Assembly (NCBI RefSeq): GCF_000178115.2
Contig: NC_014828.1
Coordinates: 1,891,310 to 1,955,309, forward strand
Source of the DNA: Ethanoligenens harbinense YUAN-3
GTDB taxonomy: Bacteria; Bacillota; Clostridia; Oscillospirales; Ethanoligenentaceae
DNA length: 64,000 bases
Direction of reading: 5' to 3'
Made by a program: the position numbers and the translations under genes. The notes below the pieces were generated by a model. That model was not told where the DNA came from and did no database searches. It saw nothing but the letters and a program-made list of their open reading frames with translations. Below, in pieces: positions 33,900 through 41,661 of this stretch (its first letter is position 1; each line of letters begins with the position of its first letter).

Positions 33900-35351
33900 A
33901 TGCCTGTAAAAAATCAAGTCATGCTGATCACCTATCCAGATAGCTTAGGGCGAAATCTCAAAGATCTGCGCGCTATACTCAAACGATATTTCGATGGCGT
34001 TGTTGGGGGTGTGCATATTCTTCCGTTTTTCCCATCCAGCGGTGATCGTGGTTTTTCTCCCGTAACATATAAGAAAGTCTCCCCAGAATTCGGCACATTT
34101 GAAGACATTGGCGCGCTGGCACAGGAATATTATTTGATGTTTGATTATATGCTCAATCACATTTCTGCGCAAAGCGCCTATTATCAGGATTTTTTAAAAA
34201 ACAAGGATGCATCTCTCTGGAAAGATTTGTTTATCCGATATAAAATTTTTTGGAAAAATAGCTTTCCCACGCAGGAACAGGTGGATGTCATTTACAAGCG
34301 CAAACCCCGTGCCCCATATGTTGATGCACACTTCACGGATGGCACCGAAGAAAAAGTTTGGTGTACGTTCAGCGAGGAACAAATTGATTTAAATGTGAGA
34401 AGCACTGTTACCAAACGCTTTAACCGCAATAACCTGGAATTTCTCGTCAAACAGGGGGCTTCTATCATTCGGTTGGACGCATTGGCCTATGTGACTAAAA
34501 GGCCGGGTACCAGTTGCTTTTTTATTGAACCCGATATCTGGAATATTCTGAATGAATACAGTGAAATTCTCAAGCCGTTTCATGTAGATATCCTGCCTGA
34601 AATTCATGAGCATTACAGCATCCAGTTGAAGCTGGCCGAGCATGGTAACTGGGTCTATGACTTTTCCTTGCCCATGCTTGTATTACACGCATTGTATTCC
34701 GGCCTCGCAGAACGGTTGGTACACTGGCTTGAAATATGCCCCCGCAAGCAGTTTACGACTTTGGATACACATGATGGCATCGGCGTGGTGGATGTCAAAA
34801 GCTTGTTAACCGATAAAGAAATTGATTTCACAATCAAGGCGCTGTATGAACATGGTGCGAATATAAAACAAAAATACAGTTCCGCCGAATATAACAATCT
34901 GGATATTTACCAGATCAACTGCACTTATTATTCTGCGCTGGGAAACGACGACGCTGCTTACTTATTGGCACGTGTTATTCAGTTGTTTGCTCCGGGTATC
35001 CCACAGGTGTATTATGTGGGGATGCTGGCGGGCAAAAACGATGTTGACTTGTTAGGGCGCACCAAAGAAGGCCGTAATATCAATCGGCACTATTATACAG
35101 AGGAAGAAATCGCAACTGAAACACAGCGCCCGCTGCTAAAAAAACTGTTTCGTCTTATGCGTTTCCGGAACAGTTACGGTGCGTTTGAGGGAACTGTCTC
35201 CATCTCTCGGCAAGTAGAGCCAAACTGTTTTGCGATCCACTGGGAAAATAGCGAACTTTGGACCGAACTGTATGTTGATTTGGCGGAAAAAAAGTTTTCC
35301 GTGCAGTATTTCGACGAACGGAGAGGAACAGACGTAGAATTTTTGGTCTGA
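33900..35351 (+). CDS. gtfA: Sucrose phosphorylase, GH13_18
   Basis: Cytosolic enzyme of 483 aa splitting sucrose with phosphate into glucose-1-phosphate and fructose. It aligns along its whole length with streptococcal GtfA. Landmarks are VMLITYPDSLGRNLKDL, GGVHILPFFPSSGDRGFSP, the nucleophile Asp in IIRLDALAY, the acid/base Glu in LPEIHEHYSIQ, the third Asp in TLDTHDGIGVVDV, and GIPQVYYVGMLAGKNDVDLL. The ATG at 33900 follows AAGGAGCG. It is the last operon gene and would handle the sucrose left when Aga trims raffinose. Specificity could extend to related glucosides. Confidence 0.93.
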   Translation: MPVKNQVMLITYPDSLGRNLKDLRAILKRYFDGVVGGVHILPFFPSSGDRGFSPVTYKKVSPEFGTFEDIGALAQEYYLMFDYMLNHISAQSAYYQDFLKNKDASLWKDLFIRYKIFWKNSFPTQEQVDVIYKRKPRAPYVDAHFTDGTEEKVWCTFSEEQIDLNVRSTVTKRFNRNNLEFLVKQGASIIRLDALAYVTKRPGTSCFFIEPDIWNILNEYSEILKPFHVDILPEIHEHYSIQLKLAEHGNWVYDFSLPMLVLHALYSGLAERLVHWLEICPRKQFTTLDTHDGIGVVDVKSLLTDKEIDFTIKALYEHGANIKQKYSSAEYNNLDIYQINCTYYSALGNDDAAYLLARVIQLFAPGIPQVYYVGMLAGKNDVDLLGRTKEGRNINRHYYTEEEIATETQRPLLKKLFRLMRFRNSYGAFEGTVSISRQVEPNCFAIHWENSELWTELYVDLAEKKFSVQYFDERRGTDVEFLV

Positions 35352-35771
35352 GCGCTGCATAATAAGCCTATCAGAGAGGTCTGTCAAAACGAATCGCAAG
35401 GCACAAGCGACACATTGCTTCTGCAAACCGGCGCGGTTTACCAGTTGCCATGACTCGCGGCGGAAAGGATACCACAAACAAAACGTGCGGCAGCTCGTAA
35501 CTGTCGGAACCGCCTGCCGATCACGGATGCCAAAGCGCCACAAGCGCCATAACCCGCTGGCAAGTCTTGAATGCTCCCCATACCGGGAGAAAACCAAGGG
35601 GAGTCCCCGTGTTTCCCCGATTCAAGGTGCTCAAAGTCATCTGCGGTGAGAGCCCATTAAACATGGACAGCATCAACGGCCTGGTGGAACAGGTCGTTGA
35701 TGCTGTCAAACAGGCCAAGGCCGACCTTTCACACTGGCTGAAAGAATTTATTGAACGTCTAAACGAAAGGC
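35352..35771. other. Gene-free scar between the sugar operon and recombinase debris
   Basis: About 420 bases with only short unrecognised frames. One small plus-strand frame ends in NGLVEQVVDAVKQAKADLSHWLKEFIERLNE, helical in character but without a family or ribosome site. I see no terminator for gtfA here. It looks like junction material from past insertions. Confidence 0.5.
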
Positions 35772-35987
35772 GTGGAGATTCATAAATTCTATAGTCGTGT
35801 GGTGAATTGGTCAGAGCTTTGGAGCAAGTGCAGCATCACGGAAAAAATGATTGTCTTGCAGCTCATCCAAAAAGTTTCCATCCACAGGGTCTATTCGTTG
35901 GACATCGATTTCAATATCTCCGTTCACCAAATACTGGACTACAACAAGCTGTCCAAAAGTGCATACTATACGATCATTTCTCCATGA
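35772..35987 (+). pseudogene. C-terminal fragment of a large serine recombinase
   Basis: The frame FYSRVVNWSELWSKCSITEKMIVLQLIQKVSIHRVYSLDIDFNISVHQIL matches the extreme C-terminus of Firmicutes serine site-specific recombinases, where a W-x-x-x-F/Y-x-x-x-S segment and a K-M-I-V-x-x-L-I-x-x-V run precede a final beta-strand pair. Catalytic and zinc domains are absent, so this is a scar of an earlier element. It differs from the intact recombinase at 36890-38509. Confidence 0.6.
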
Positions 35988-36076
35988 AAATACAAAATTT
36001 TGAGGTAGCAGCTTCGCGGGCGATTACACAGAAGAAGTAGGTTTTTGTTGTGACGTCGCTACTTATTTTTAAGCAT

Positions 36077-36111
36077 AAAAAATCCAGCACCCACATGGGT
36101 ACTGGATTTTT
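36077..36111. terminator. Bidirectional terminator next to the tRNA fragment
   Basis: AAAAATCCAG-C-ACCCA, loop CA, TGGGT-A-CTGGATTTTT: a long stem flanked by A and T runs, usable on both strands. It ends the toxin-antitoxin transcript on the minus strand and any plus-strand transcript arriving from the sugar operon side. Confidence 0.8.
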
Positions 36112-36112
36112 G

Positions 36113-36147
36113 TGGTGGAGATGAGGAGGATCGAACTCCTGACCGTG
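36113..36147 (-). pseudogene. tRNA 3'-end fragment (possible att scar)
   Basis: On the minus strand GGTCAGGAGTTCGATCC, then TCCTCATCTCCACCA, reads as a T-stem/loop (GGAG-TTCGATC-CTCC), an acceptor 3' strand and an encoded CCA. The matching D-arm and a 7-base anticodon loop are not present upstream (only GTGGTTTTATAACCAC, which does not fold as an anticodon arm). It is therefore a 3' fragment, the kind left where an integrase used a tRNA gene as attachment site. The parent tRNA is not in the window. Confidence 0.6.
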
Positions 36148-36168
36148 GGGTGGTTATAAAACCACAGG

Positions 36169-36504
36169 CTATACGTTCAAATCCGTTTGTTTCAGCTGTT
36201 CCTCAAGATTTCGCCCGCCGTACATGACCCGAATTACCGCAACGGTGTTACGCGGTTCCATCGGCAGATAAAAGGCAAGATAGCGGTCCACCGGCAATAC
36301 CCGCAAGCCTTTGCCGCGCCATGGCTCTTTTTCGTAGAGCGGGCAGCGCAGCGGCATTTCATCGAGTGTTGCGACCGCGTCCAGAATGCGTCTGGTCTGC
36401 TTTCTGGCGATCTCCGGCTCCAGCAGGGTGAATGCGATATAGTCGTGGATGCCCCGCAGATCCCGCGCCGCCTGCTCGGTGTAGACAATTTGCCACTGGC
36501 TCAT
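36169..36504 (-). CDS. RelE/ParE-family toxin
   Basis: Toxin of 111 aa from a type II toxin-antitoxin pair. The fold signature is visible: WQIVYTEQAARDLRGIHDYIAFTLLEPEIA, a central helix, then RVLPVDRYLAFYLPMEPRNTVAVIRVMYGGRNLEEQL. Members are mRNA endonucleases (RelE/YafQ) or gyrase poisons (ParE); the sequence alone does not settle which. It overlaps the antitoxin stop by 4 bases, the usual coupled order of antitoxin first. Its stop lies 22 bases from the tRNA fragment. Confidence 0.88.
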   Translation of the reverse strand: MSQWQIVYTEQAARDLRGIHDYIAFTLLEPEIARKQTRRILDAVATLDEMPLRCPLYEKEPWRGKGLRVLPVDRYLAFYLPMEPRNTVAVIRVMYGGRNLEEQLKQTDLNV

Positions 36505-36806
36505 AGACCGTATTCCCGGCGCAGGTCTTCCGCGAGACGCTCCGCCGGGACCACATTTCCGGCCGCCAGATTACGGAAGCCTTTTTCGATTTCCGCGTTA
36601 AATTGCTCGTCGCTAAGGCTGCCTATCGCAAGCGGCTGATTGGACGGCAGCTTCATGTCGAAGGGAATTCCCCTCTGCAACACGACCTGGCGCAGGAAAA
36701 GGCCGATTGCGTTGGACATCGGGATGCCCAGCTGGTTCAGCACTTTTTCCGCCTGCTCTTTGACCTCGGGCTCGACGCGCGCAAAGATATTGGATGTTCT
36801 CGCCAT
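36501..36806 (-). CDS. RelB/DinJ-family antitoxin
   Basis: Antitoxin of 101 aa. The N-terminal ribbon-helix-helix domain is recognisable as IFARVEPEVKEQAEKVLNQLGIPMSNAIGLFLRQVVLQRGIPFDM, the DinJ signature. The C-terminal part (EKGFRNLAAGNVVPAERLAEDLRREYGL) should wrap the toxin. The ATG at 36806 has GAGGTGA upstream and a near-consensus promoter before it. RelB/DinJ proteins usually repress their own operon together with the toxin. Confidence 0.92.
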   Translation of the reverse strand: MARTSNIFARVEPEVKEQAEKVLNQLGIPMSNAIGLFLRQVVLQRGIPFDMKLPSNQPLAIGSLSDEQFNAEIEKGFRNLAAGNVVPAERLAEDLRREYGL

Positions 36807-36830
36807 AGAAAATTCACCTCGCTTTCTATT

Positions 36831-36859
36831 AGTATACCCGATTGTATTGCGGTTTGCAA
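36831..36859 (-). promoter_or_regulatory. Strong sigma-70 promoter of the toxin-antitoxin operon
   Basis: On the minus strand -35 TTGCAA and -10 TATACT are separated by 17 bases, with the -10 about 25 bases before the antitoxin ATG. The small gap from the -10 to the start leaves room for RHH-mediated repression. Confidence 0.75.
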
Positions 36860-36889
36860 TCAGTTGTCAGGCGACCCACGCATTTTGTT

Positions 36890-38509
36890 TTACAGCTCAA
36901 TTTCCGTCATCCCGATGAAGTTATAGCAGATGTCCACCCGCTGCGTTCGGCACCCCTGCTCGTCTACCTGCCTTGGATACACCTCGATGCGCTGGATCAG
37001 CGTGTGCAGGATGCGGCTGTCCAGAAAATGCAGGTCGGTGTAGTCCTTGATGACCTGTGTGAACCGCTCCGCGTTCTCCGCCGCTTCCCGCACCGCCTGG
37101 GCGGCCTGTTCGTGTGCCGTGAGGGTTTCCTTCAAACCGGCCTGCTCATTTTCATATTCGGCGGTGAGGGCGGCGAACCGTTCGTCCGTAATGGCTCCGG
37201 AAGCGTTTTGCTCCAACAGCTTCTTGATGATACCATCGAGCGCCGCGATACGTTTTCGCATTTTGGCATCCTCTTTCTCCTGTTGTTTGAGCGACTGGCT
37301 CTCCTGCTCCGCCATGGCAGCCTTCAGTTTTTTCAGGAAGGTGTCGCGGTAAAGGCAGGCATATCGCGCCTGTTTGCGGATGTCGTTGAGCACCACCGCG
37401 CTGATCTGGTCGAGGCTGATGTAATGGGACGTGCAGGCCTCCTTCCCGTGGCGCATATACAGCCAGCATTTGTACCGGCCGCCATCCGGCTTGGTCTTGC
37501 GGTGCACGGTTGAGAATGAGAGCGCGGAACCGCAGTCCGAGCAGTAAAGCAGGCCCGCGAACATCTGAGGTTCACCGTCTTTGCGCGCCCGCCGCTTGAT
37601 GGCGAGCTGGCGGTGCACCAGTTCCCATTGCTCGGCTGTCACCAGCGCCTCGTGGGTGTTCTCCACCACGATCCAGTCCTCGCGCGGTTTTTTGACCGTT
37701 TTGCCCTTCATAGTTTTATTGCCGACGCGGCACTGCGCCATGCAGCCCAGATAGACAGGGTTCTCCAGAATCTTCTGGATGGATGTGACATGCCATTGGG
37801 TGTCTCGCTTCCAATAGGGGCTTTTGAAATAATCCGGATGCTTCTCGTTGAAATAGGACATCGGGTTTGGGATGCCTTCGGCGTGCAGGGCACGCGCGAT
37901 GCGGTTGTAGCCCTGCCCATCCGCCGCCATTGCGAAGATGCGCCGCACAACGGCGGCCGCCTCCTCGTCCACCAGCAGATGATGCTTGTCCGCCGGGTCT
38001 TTGCAATACCCGTAGGGCGCTTTGGAGCCGATGAACATTCCCTGCTTGGCGCGCGTGATTTTCGCCGCTTTGGTTTTCTGCGAGATTCCACGGGCATAAA
38101 AGTCGTTCATCATGTTGAGCACGGGCACGCTCAGGTCAAGAGGGCCCTTGCTGGTGTCCACGTTGTCGCCGGGCGCAATGAACCGAATATCCCGCTGGAC
38201 GAAATACTGGTCAAGGTACATGCCGGCCTCATAATAGTTGCGGCCGAACCGCGACAGGTCTTTGCAGATCACGGTATTGATGCGCCCTGCCTCGATCTCG
38301 GCCAGCATGCGCTGAAATTCAGGCCGGTCGAAATTGGTGCCGGAGCAGCCGTCGTCCACAAAGTAATCCACGATGTGAAAATGATGCTGGCGGCAATAGT
38401 CGGTGAGCATGGCCTTCTGGGTCTGGATGCTTTCGCTTTCCGCGAGATTGCCATCATCTACGGAAAGCCGGCAGTAGATGCCGGCGTTGACTGTCTGCGT
38501 CTGTTGCAT
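36890..38509 (-). CDS. Large serine recombinase (TnpX/TndX-like)
   Basis: Site-specific recombinase of 539 aa for excision and integration of a mobile element. The resolvase catalytic domain opens AGIYCRLSVDDGNLAESES with nucleophile Ser16, followed by YFVDDGCSGTNFDRPEFQRML and ICKDLSRFGRNYYEAG. Then come the recombinase domain (APYGYCKDPADKHHLLVDEEAAAVVRRIF), a zinc ribbon (LLYCSDCGSALSF..CWLYMRHGKEAC) and a C-terminal coiled coil (about 395-460). The ATG at 38509 has GGAGCA upstream. The three small genes before it are on the same strand and may form its operon. Confidence 0.92.
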   Translation of the reverse strand: MQQTQTVNAGIYCRLSVDDGNLAESESIQTQKAMLTDYCRQHHFHIVDYFVDDGCSGTNFDRPEFQRMLAEIEAGRINTVICKDLSRFGRNYYEAGMYLDQYFVQRDIRFIAPGDNVDTSKGPLDLSVPVLNMMNDFYARGISQKTKAAKITRAKQGMFIGSKAPYGYCKDPADKHHLLVDEEAAAVVRRIFAMAADGQGYNRIARALHAEGIPNPMSYFNEKHPDYFKSPYWKRDTQWHVTSIQKILENPVYLGCMAQCRVGNKTMKGKTVKKPREDWIVVENTHEALVTAEQWELVHRQLAIKRRARKDGEPQMFAGLLYCSDCGSALSFSTVHRKTKPDGGRYKCWLYMRHGKEACTSHYISLDQISAVVLNDIRKQARYACLYRDTFLKKLKAAMAEQESQSLKQQEKEDAKMRKRIAALDGIIKKLLEQNASGAITDERFAALTAEYENEQAGLKETLTAHEQAAQAVREAAENAERFTQVIKDYTDLHFLDSRILHTLIQRIEVYPRQVDEQGCRTQRVDICYNFIGMTEIEL

Positions 38510-38608
38510 GAATGCTCCTTTCCCGGACTTGTCTGCCCCTCTCGGGGCTGTCGGTTCGCGGCGGCAGCCTGTCTCAGCGGACAGTATACCGCAAAGCTTT
38601 TTTGAAAG

Positions 38609-38842
38609 CTATGGCTTTTCGGAAGAAAGCGTATCGGTATCTTCGCCATCAGGTAAACGATCGCCATCGCTGTCATCAAATTCACCGTCTTCGAGTTCGG
38701 CGACCATCAGCTCCTGCAAGCGGGTGATAATGCTTTCCCATCCGCAGAATTGGCTGGTGACCAGAAAATCCACACCGCCATGGTGCTGCCAGGACGCCGC
38801 GCCGTGGATGGGAATGAACCTTCTTTTGCGTGCGTGTTCCAT
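38609..38842 (-). CDS. Small acidic hypothetical protein upstream of the recombinase
   Basis: Protein of 77 aa: a basic N-terminus MEHARKRRFIPIHG, a middle part WQHHGGVDFLVTSQFCGWESIITRLQELM, and a very acidic tail (ELEDGEFDDSDGDRLPDGEDTD). I do not recognise the family. It starts 12 bases after the RHH gene's stop with GAGAGGAG upstream, so it belongs to the same operon. Possibly an accessory factor of the element. Confidence 0.6.
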   Translation of the reverse strand: MEHARKRRFIPIHGAASWQHHGGVDFLVTSQFCGWESIITRLQELMVAELEDGEFDDSDGDRLPDGEDTDTLSSEKP

Positions 38843-38854
38843 GCCATACTCCTC

Positions 38855-39280
38855 TCATTCATCATTTTCGAGATAATGAATATCCATCCGGTTGCAAATC
38901 GCGTCCTTCAGCGGCACGTACCCACGACTTTCCCCGACCAGCCGCACCGCTTTTCCACGCAGCCTCTGTGTATCCGGGTAAGGCACCTCCAGAAGAGAAG
39001 CGAGAAGCAGATTGATCTGCGCCAACTCCACCGCGATTTTGTAGGACAGCTTGGAAAGGTGTTCTTCCAGCCCCTTGATTTCGCTGCGCTCAATTTTGCC
39101 GTATAACGCCGCCAGCTCGCCGGAAAACTGCCGCAGCAGATCGCGGCTGACATACTCCCTGATAGCCGCGTCAATAAAGGCGGAGCGGTTCTCAAAGCCG
39201 AATGCTCTGTATTTGTCCTCCGCCAGTTGGAGCGTTTCGGCTGGCAGCGACACCGTGATTTTTTCAGTTTTCCGTGTCAT
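38855..39280 (-). CDS. Ribbon-helix-helix protein (CopG-like)
   Basis: Protein of 141 aa with an N-terminal RHH DNA-binding motif: KITVSLPAETLQLAEDKYRAFGFENRSAFIDAAIREYV. A helical region follows (about 60-110) that may mediate oligomerisation, and a tail ending DIHYLENDE. It overlaps the preceding RHH-like gene by 17 bases. A likely role is repression of the element's own operon or a relaxosome/partition accessory role; this is inferred from the domain and position only. Confidence 0.78.
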   Translation of the reverse strand: MTRKTEKITVSLPAETLQLAEDKYRAFGFENRSAFIDAAIREYVSRDLLRQFSGELAALYGKIERSEIKGLEEHLSKLSYKIAVELAQINLLLASLLEVPYPDTQRLRGKAVRLVGESRGYVPLKDAICNRMDIHYLENDE

Positions 39281-39704
39281 CGTCTTCCTCCGTAAAATCC
39301 GGGTTTTGAAAATGATAGATTTTGTCATACCGGATGCTGCCGACGGTGTGTTTCACATCTTGCACGCACTTCTTTCGGAGCGCCTGCAGTGTTTCATCCG
39401 AAAGCCCGTGAATCAGGCTCGCCGAAACATTCGCCGACATGGACATCTCCACGCACATGCGAAACAGTTGGCGGCACATGCGGGCCTCTAACTTGGTCAA
39501 CTGGTCTTCCAAAAACGCGAGCGTTGTTTTTTGCATGTATGCGGTGCTGCTGTCCGCCTGCAGGAAGCCGAGGTAAAATTCCACGGCTTTGCAGACAAAT
39601 TCGCTGCGGCTCGCAAGCCCGTGCAGCGGGTAAGCCGCGTCGGCCTGCCGCACCATGCCGGGCGGCATCCAGATCCAGACCCTTTCCTTTTTCTCCTGTT
39701 CCAT
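39264..39704 (-). CDS. RHH-like element protein
   Basis: Protein of 146 aa resembling its downstream neighbour in layout: a short N-terminal strand and helix pair (VWIWMPPGMVRQADAAYPLHGLASRSEFVCKAVEFYLG), then a long helical part with ALLQ/E-rich heptads and a charged tail (NPDFTEEDDDTEN). The ATG at 39704 follows an AAAATGG-type weak site; a longer start is possible in frame. The two tandem RHH-type proteins may work as a heteromer. The function is unknown. Confidence 0.7.
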   Translation of the reverse strand: MEQEKKERVWIWMPPGMVRQADAAYPLHGLASRSEFVCKAVEFYLGFLQADSSTAYMQKTTLAFLEDQLTKLEARMCRQLFRMCVEMSMSANVSASLIHGLSDETLQALRKKCVQDVKHTVGSIRYDKIYHFQNPDFTEEDDDTEN

Positions 39705-40209
39705 TTTCAAGCCCCCTGAATCGTTAAAATTCCGTGTGGGACATCCCCGCAAATGCCCAACTTACGCCAGCGTCTCGCCGCCCGGACGGATGAAACGGGG
39801 CCGTATCCACTTTTATGACTCCTCCGGTGCATCAGGCGCAAAGCCCGCAACCCCGCATCCCGCCCCGCGTTGCGGGACGGTGTGAGCCGCGCGAGTGCCG
39901 CTTACGGCACCGCGTTTTAACCTGCATATGGATTCCACCTGTAAAACGCCCGCCCACTTGTAAAAGGAAAAGCACGGATCGTCGGAGCACACCCCACTCT
40001 GGCAAACGCCGACGGGAACCCTGAACGGATGAGTTCGCACCGTCCGATTTTCTTTCTGCTGTTTTAGAATCCTGCTGCCCCGCTGCCCAAATTTCCGCAC
40101 AAAGCCCCGGCACGGGCCGCGAACCCGACGGATGGGGCACGGATGCCTCCCGCCGCTGAAAACGGCACACGAAGCCACACGGTGGGGACAGGGCGATCGA
40201 TAGGCCGTC
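39705..40209. other. GC-rich non-coding stretch with hairpins
   Basis: About 500 bases without a gene I can support; overlapping open frames on both strands are GC-skew artefacts rich in Arg/Pro. Two small perfect hairpins are present: GTGCCG-CTTA-CGGCAC (39895-39910) followed by CGCGTTTTAA, and CGATAGG-CCGT-CCTATCG (40198-40215). Lying between the RepA-like gene and RHH genes, it could hold an origin or transfer site. Confidence 0.45.
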
Positions 40210-40413
40210 CTATCGTTCCTGCATTTTGGTTGTGTCGGATGGCCTTTTTTGTAGCCGCTCGTCGGTGTGCCATGATGTCACAGTTTCAGAGTTGACGGCC
40301 AGCTTGCGAGACATGATGGCACACTTTGTAAAAGAAAAGGGCAAACACTTTACGCCGTATGCGGAAACGGCAGCCCGAATGTGCCAATCGAATAACATTG
40401 CAATACGGAGCAT
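40210..40413 (-). CDS. Possible small HTH protein after the RepA-like gene
   Basis: Short frame of 67 aa on the minus strand, starting 19 bases after the RepA-like stop. Its C-terminal half, AIMSRKLAVNSETVTSWHTDERL, resembles an excisionase-type helix-turn-helix (S-R-x-L-x-V-x-x-x-T-V-x-x-W). There is no clear ribosome site, and the N-terminal part is Cys/Phe-rich and unlike a domain. It could be a real small regulator or chance. Confidence 0.35.
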   Translation of the reverse strand: MLRIAMLFDWHIRAAVSAYGVKCLPFSFTKCAIMSRKLAVNSETVTSWHTDERLQKRPSDTTKMQER

Positions 40414-40432
40414 CGCGCTGGGCGGCAAAAAT

Positions 40433-41488
40433 CTATGCCTGCGACGGCTGCGACAACTGCGACGGCAAATTTGGCACGGAGGCCATATCGGATTTGCCGT
40501 CATTCCCGTCATTGTCGACGCGGGCCAGCGTGAGCTCCCGACGGTCATGCGTGCGCTTTGCGGAAAATACAATGCCATTACGCGATAATTCCACTTGATT
40601 GCGGATGATCTTTTTCATCAGGACATTGGGGAGAAGTTTCTCACCGCCGCTTCGTTCCATTTCCTCGGCAAGCGCCGTCGCCGTTCCCGTAAAACTCCCG
40701 CGTGCCCGGATAAAATCTGCAAGAAATGAAATCGTCGGATCGCTGGGTTCCGGCGCTGCGTCACGGTTGTCCGAGAGCAGATTCCAAACATATGTATTCC
40801 GGTCAAATTCCAACCGGAGCTCGCGGTATTCGATATCCCGCCCCGTGCAGTAAAGGATCGCCGTGTCGGCGGAGCGGCTGTCACGCTTCAGCACATAAGT
40901 TGCGTCCGCGCCGCCGCTGATGCCCGTGGTGCCAGAGATCATGTTGACCGGGTCCTCATCGCTCATTTTGCGCAGGTGATGAATCAGGATGACGGCGATG
41001 TTGTACCGGTCCGCCAGCTTCTTGAGCAGCACAATATCGCGGTAGTCTCCGGCATAAGGGTTTGCGTCGGGCGCCTGCTTTCGGATGCGCTGCAGGGTAT
41101 CGATGACGATAAGTGACGTATCGGGATGCAGGGACAGGAATTTTTCAATCTGCCGTTCCAGGCCTTCGCCAAGGCTTGCCGCTACCGTAGCAAAATGCAG
41201 ATTCTTCGGTGCGTCGTCGGCAATGCGGCACAGCCGCGTCTGGATGCGCGTGAAGCTGTCCTCCAGACACAGATAAAGCACCGTCGCGCGGGCGGTCGGA
41301 AATCCCCAAACCGCCTCGCCGTTCGCAACCTGCAAACACAGCCACAGCGCGAGCCACGATTTGCCGATTTTCGGCGCGCCCGCAAGAATCGAAAGCCCCT
41401 GCGGGAGTAACCGTTCGGCAACAAACCGAATGGGCGGCAGCGGCTCGCTCATCAGCTGCTCACCGTCCATGGTCACAAGCTTGTCCAT
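40433..41488 (-). CDS. RepA-like AAA/RecA-fold ATPase
   Basis: Protein of 351 aa of the RepA/AAA_25 type, a hexameric helicase-like ATPase found in plasmids and mobilizable elements. Walker A is GAPKIGKSW (about residue 36-44), Walker B is SLIVIDTLQRI, then VILIHHLRK (sensor) and a GISGGADATYVLKRD segment. The C-terminal 110 residues may form a winged helix (FTGTATALAEEM...LLPNVLMKKIIRNQVEL) and end in a low-complexity NLPSQLSQPSQ tail. The ATG at 41488 is preceded by AAAGGATG. It may support replication of the element excised by the nearby recombinase. Confidence 0.88.
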   Translation of the reverse strand: MDKLVTMDGEQLMSEPLPPIRFVAERLLPQGLSILAGAPKIGKSWLALWLCLQVANGEAVWGFPTARATVLYLCLEDSFTRIQTRLCRIADDAPKNLHFATVAASLGEGLERQIEKFLSLHPDTSLIVIDTLQRIRKQAPDANPYAGDYRDIVLLKKLADRYNIAVILIHHLRKMSDEDPVNMISGTTGISGGADATYVLKRDSRSADTAILYCTGRDIEYRELRLEFDRNTYVWNLLSDNRDAAPEPSDPTISFLADFIRARGSFTGTATALAEEMERSGGEKLLPNVLMKKIIRNQVELSRNGIVFSAKRTHDRRELTLARVDNDGNDGKSDMASVPNLPSQLSQPSQA

Positions 41489-41661
41489 GAGTTCATCCTT
41501 TCACTTTGCGTTAGAGAATTCAAGTATTAACTCTCTTACTCTATCCGCATTGTAACAGCCTGTTTGACAATCGTCAATAGATGTAATATAATATTAAGTA
41601 CATTCTCTATTTTAAACGTGAGCATTCTCTACTTTTCAATTTTCTTATGGAGGTGAGGCCG

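Noticed and set aside
36113-36185. Complete tRNA gene
   Set aside because: Only the T-arm, acceptor 3' strand and CCA are recognisable; the upstream sequence does not form an anticodon arm with a 7-base loop or a D-arm.
39813-40178. Overlapping open frames of 110-120 codons on both strands
   Set aside because: Arg/Pro/Gly/Cys-rich translations typical of non-coding GC-rich DNA, no ribosome sites and no recognisable domain.
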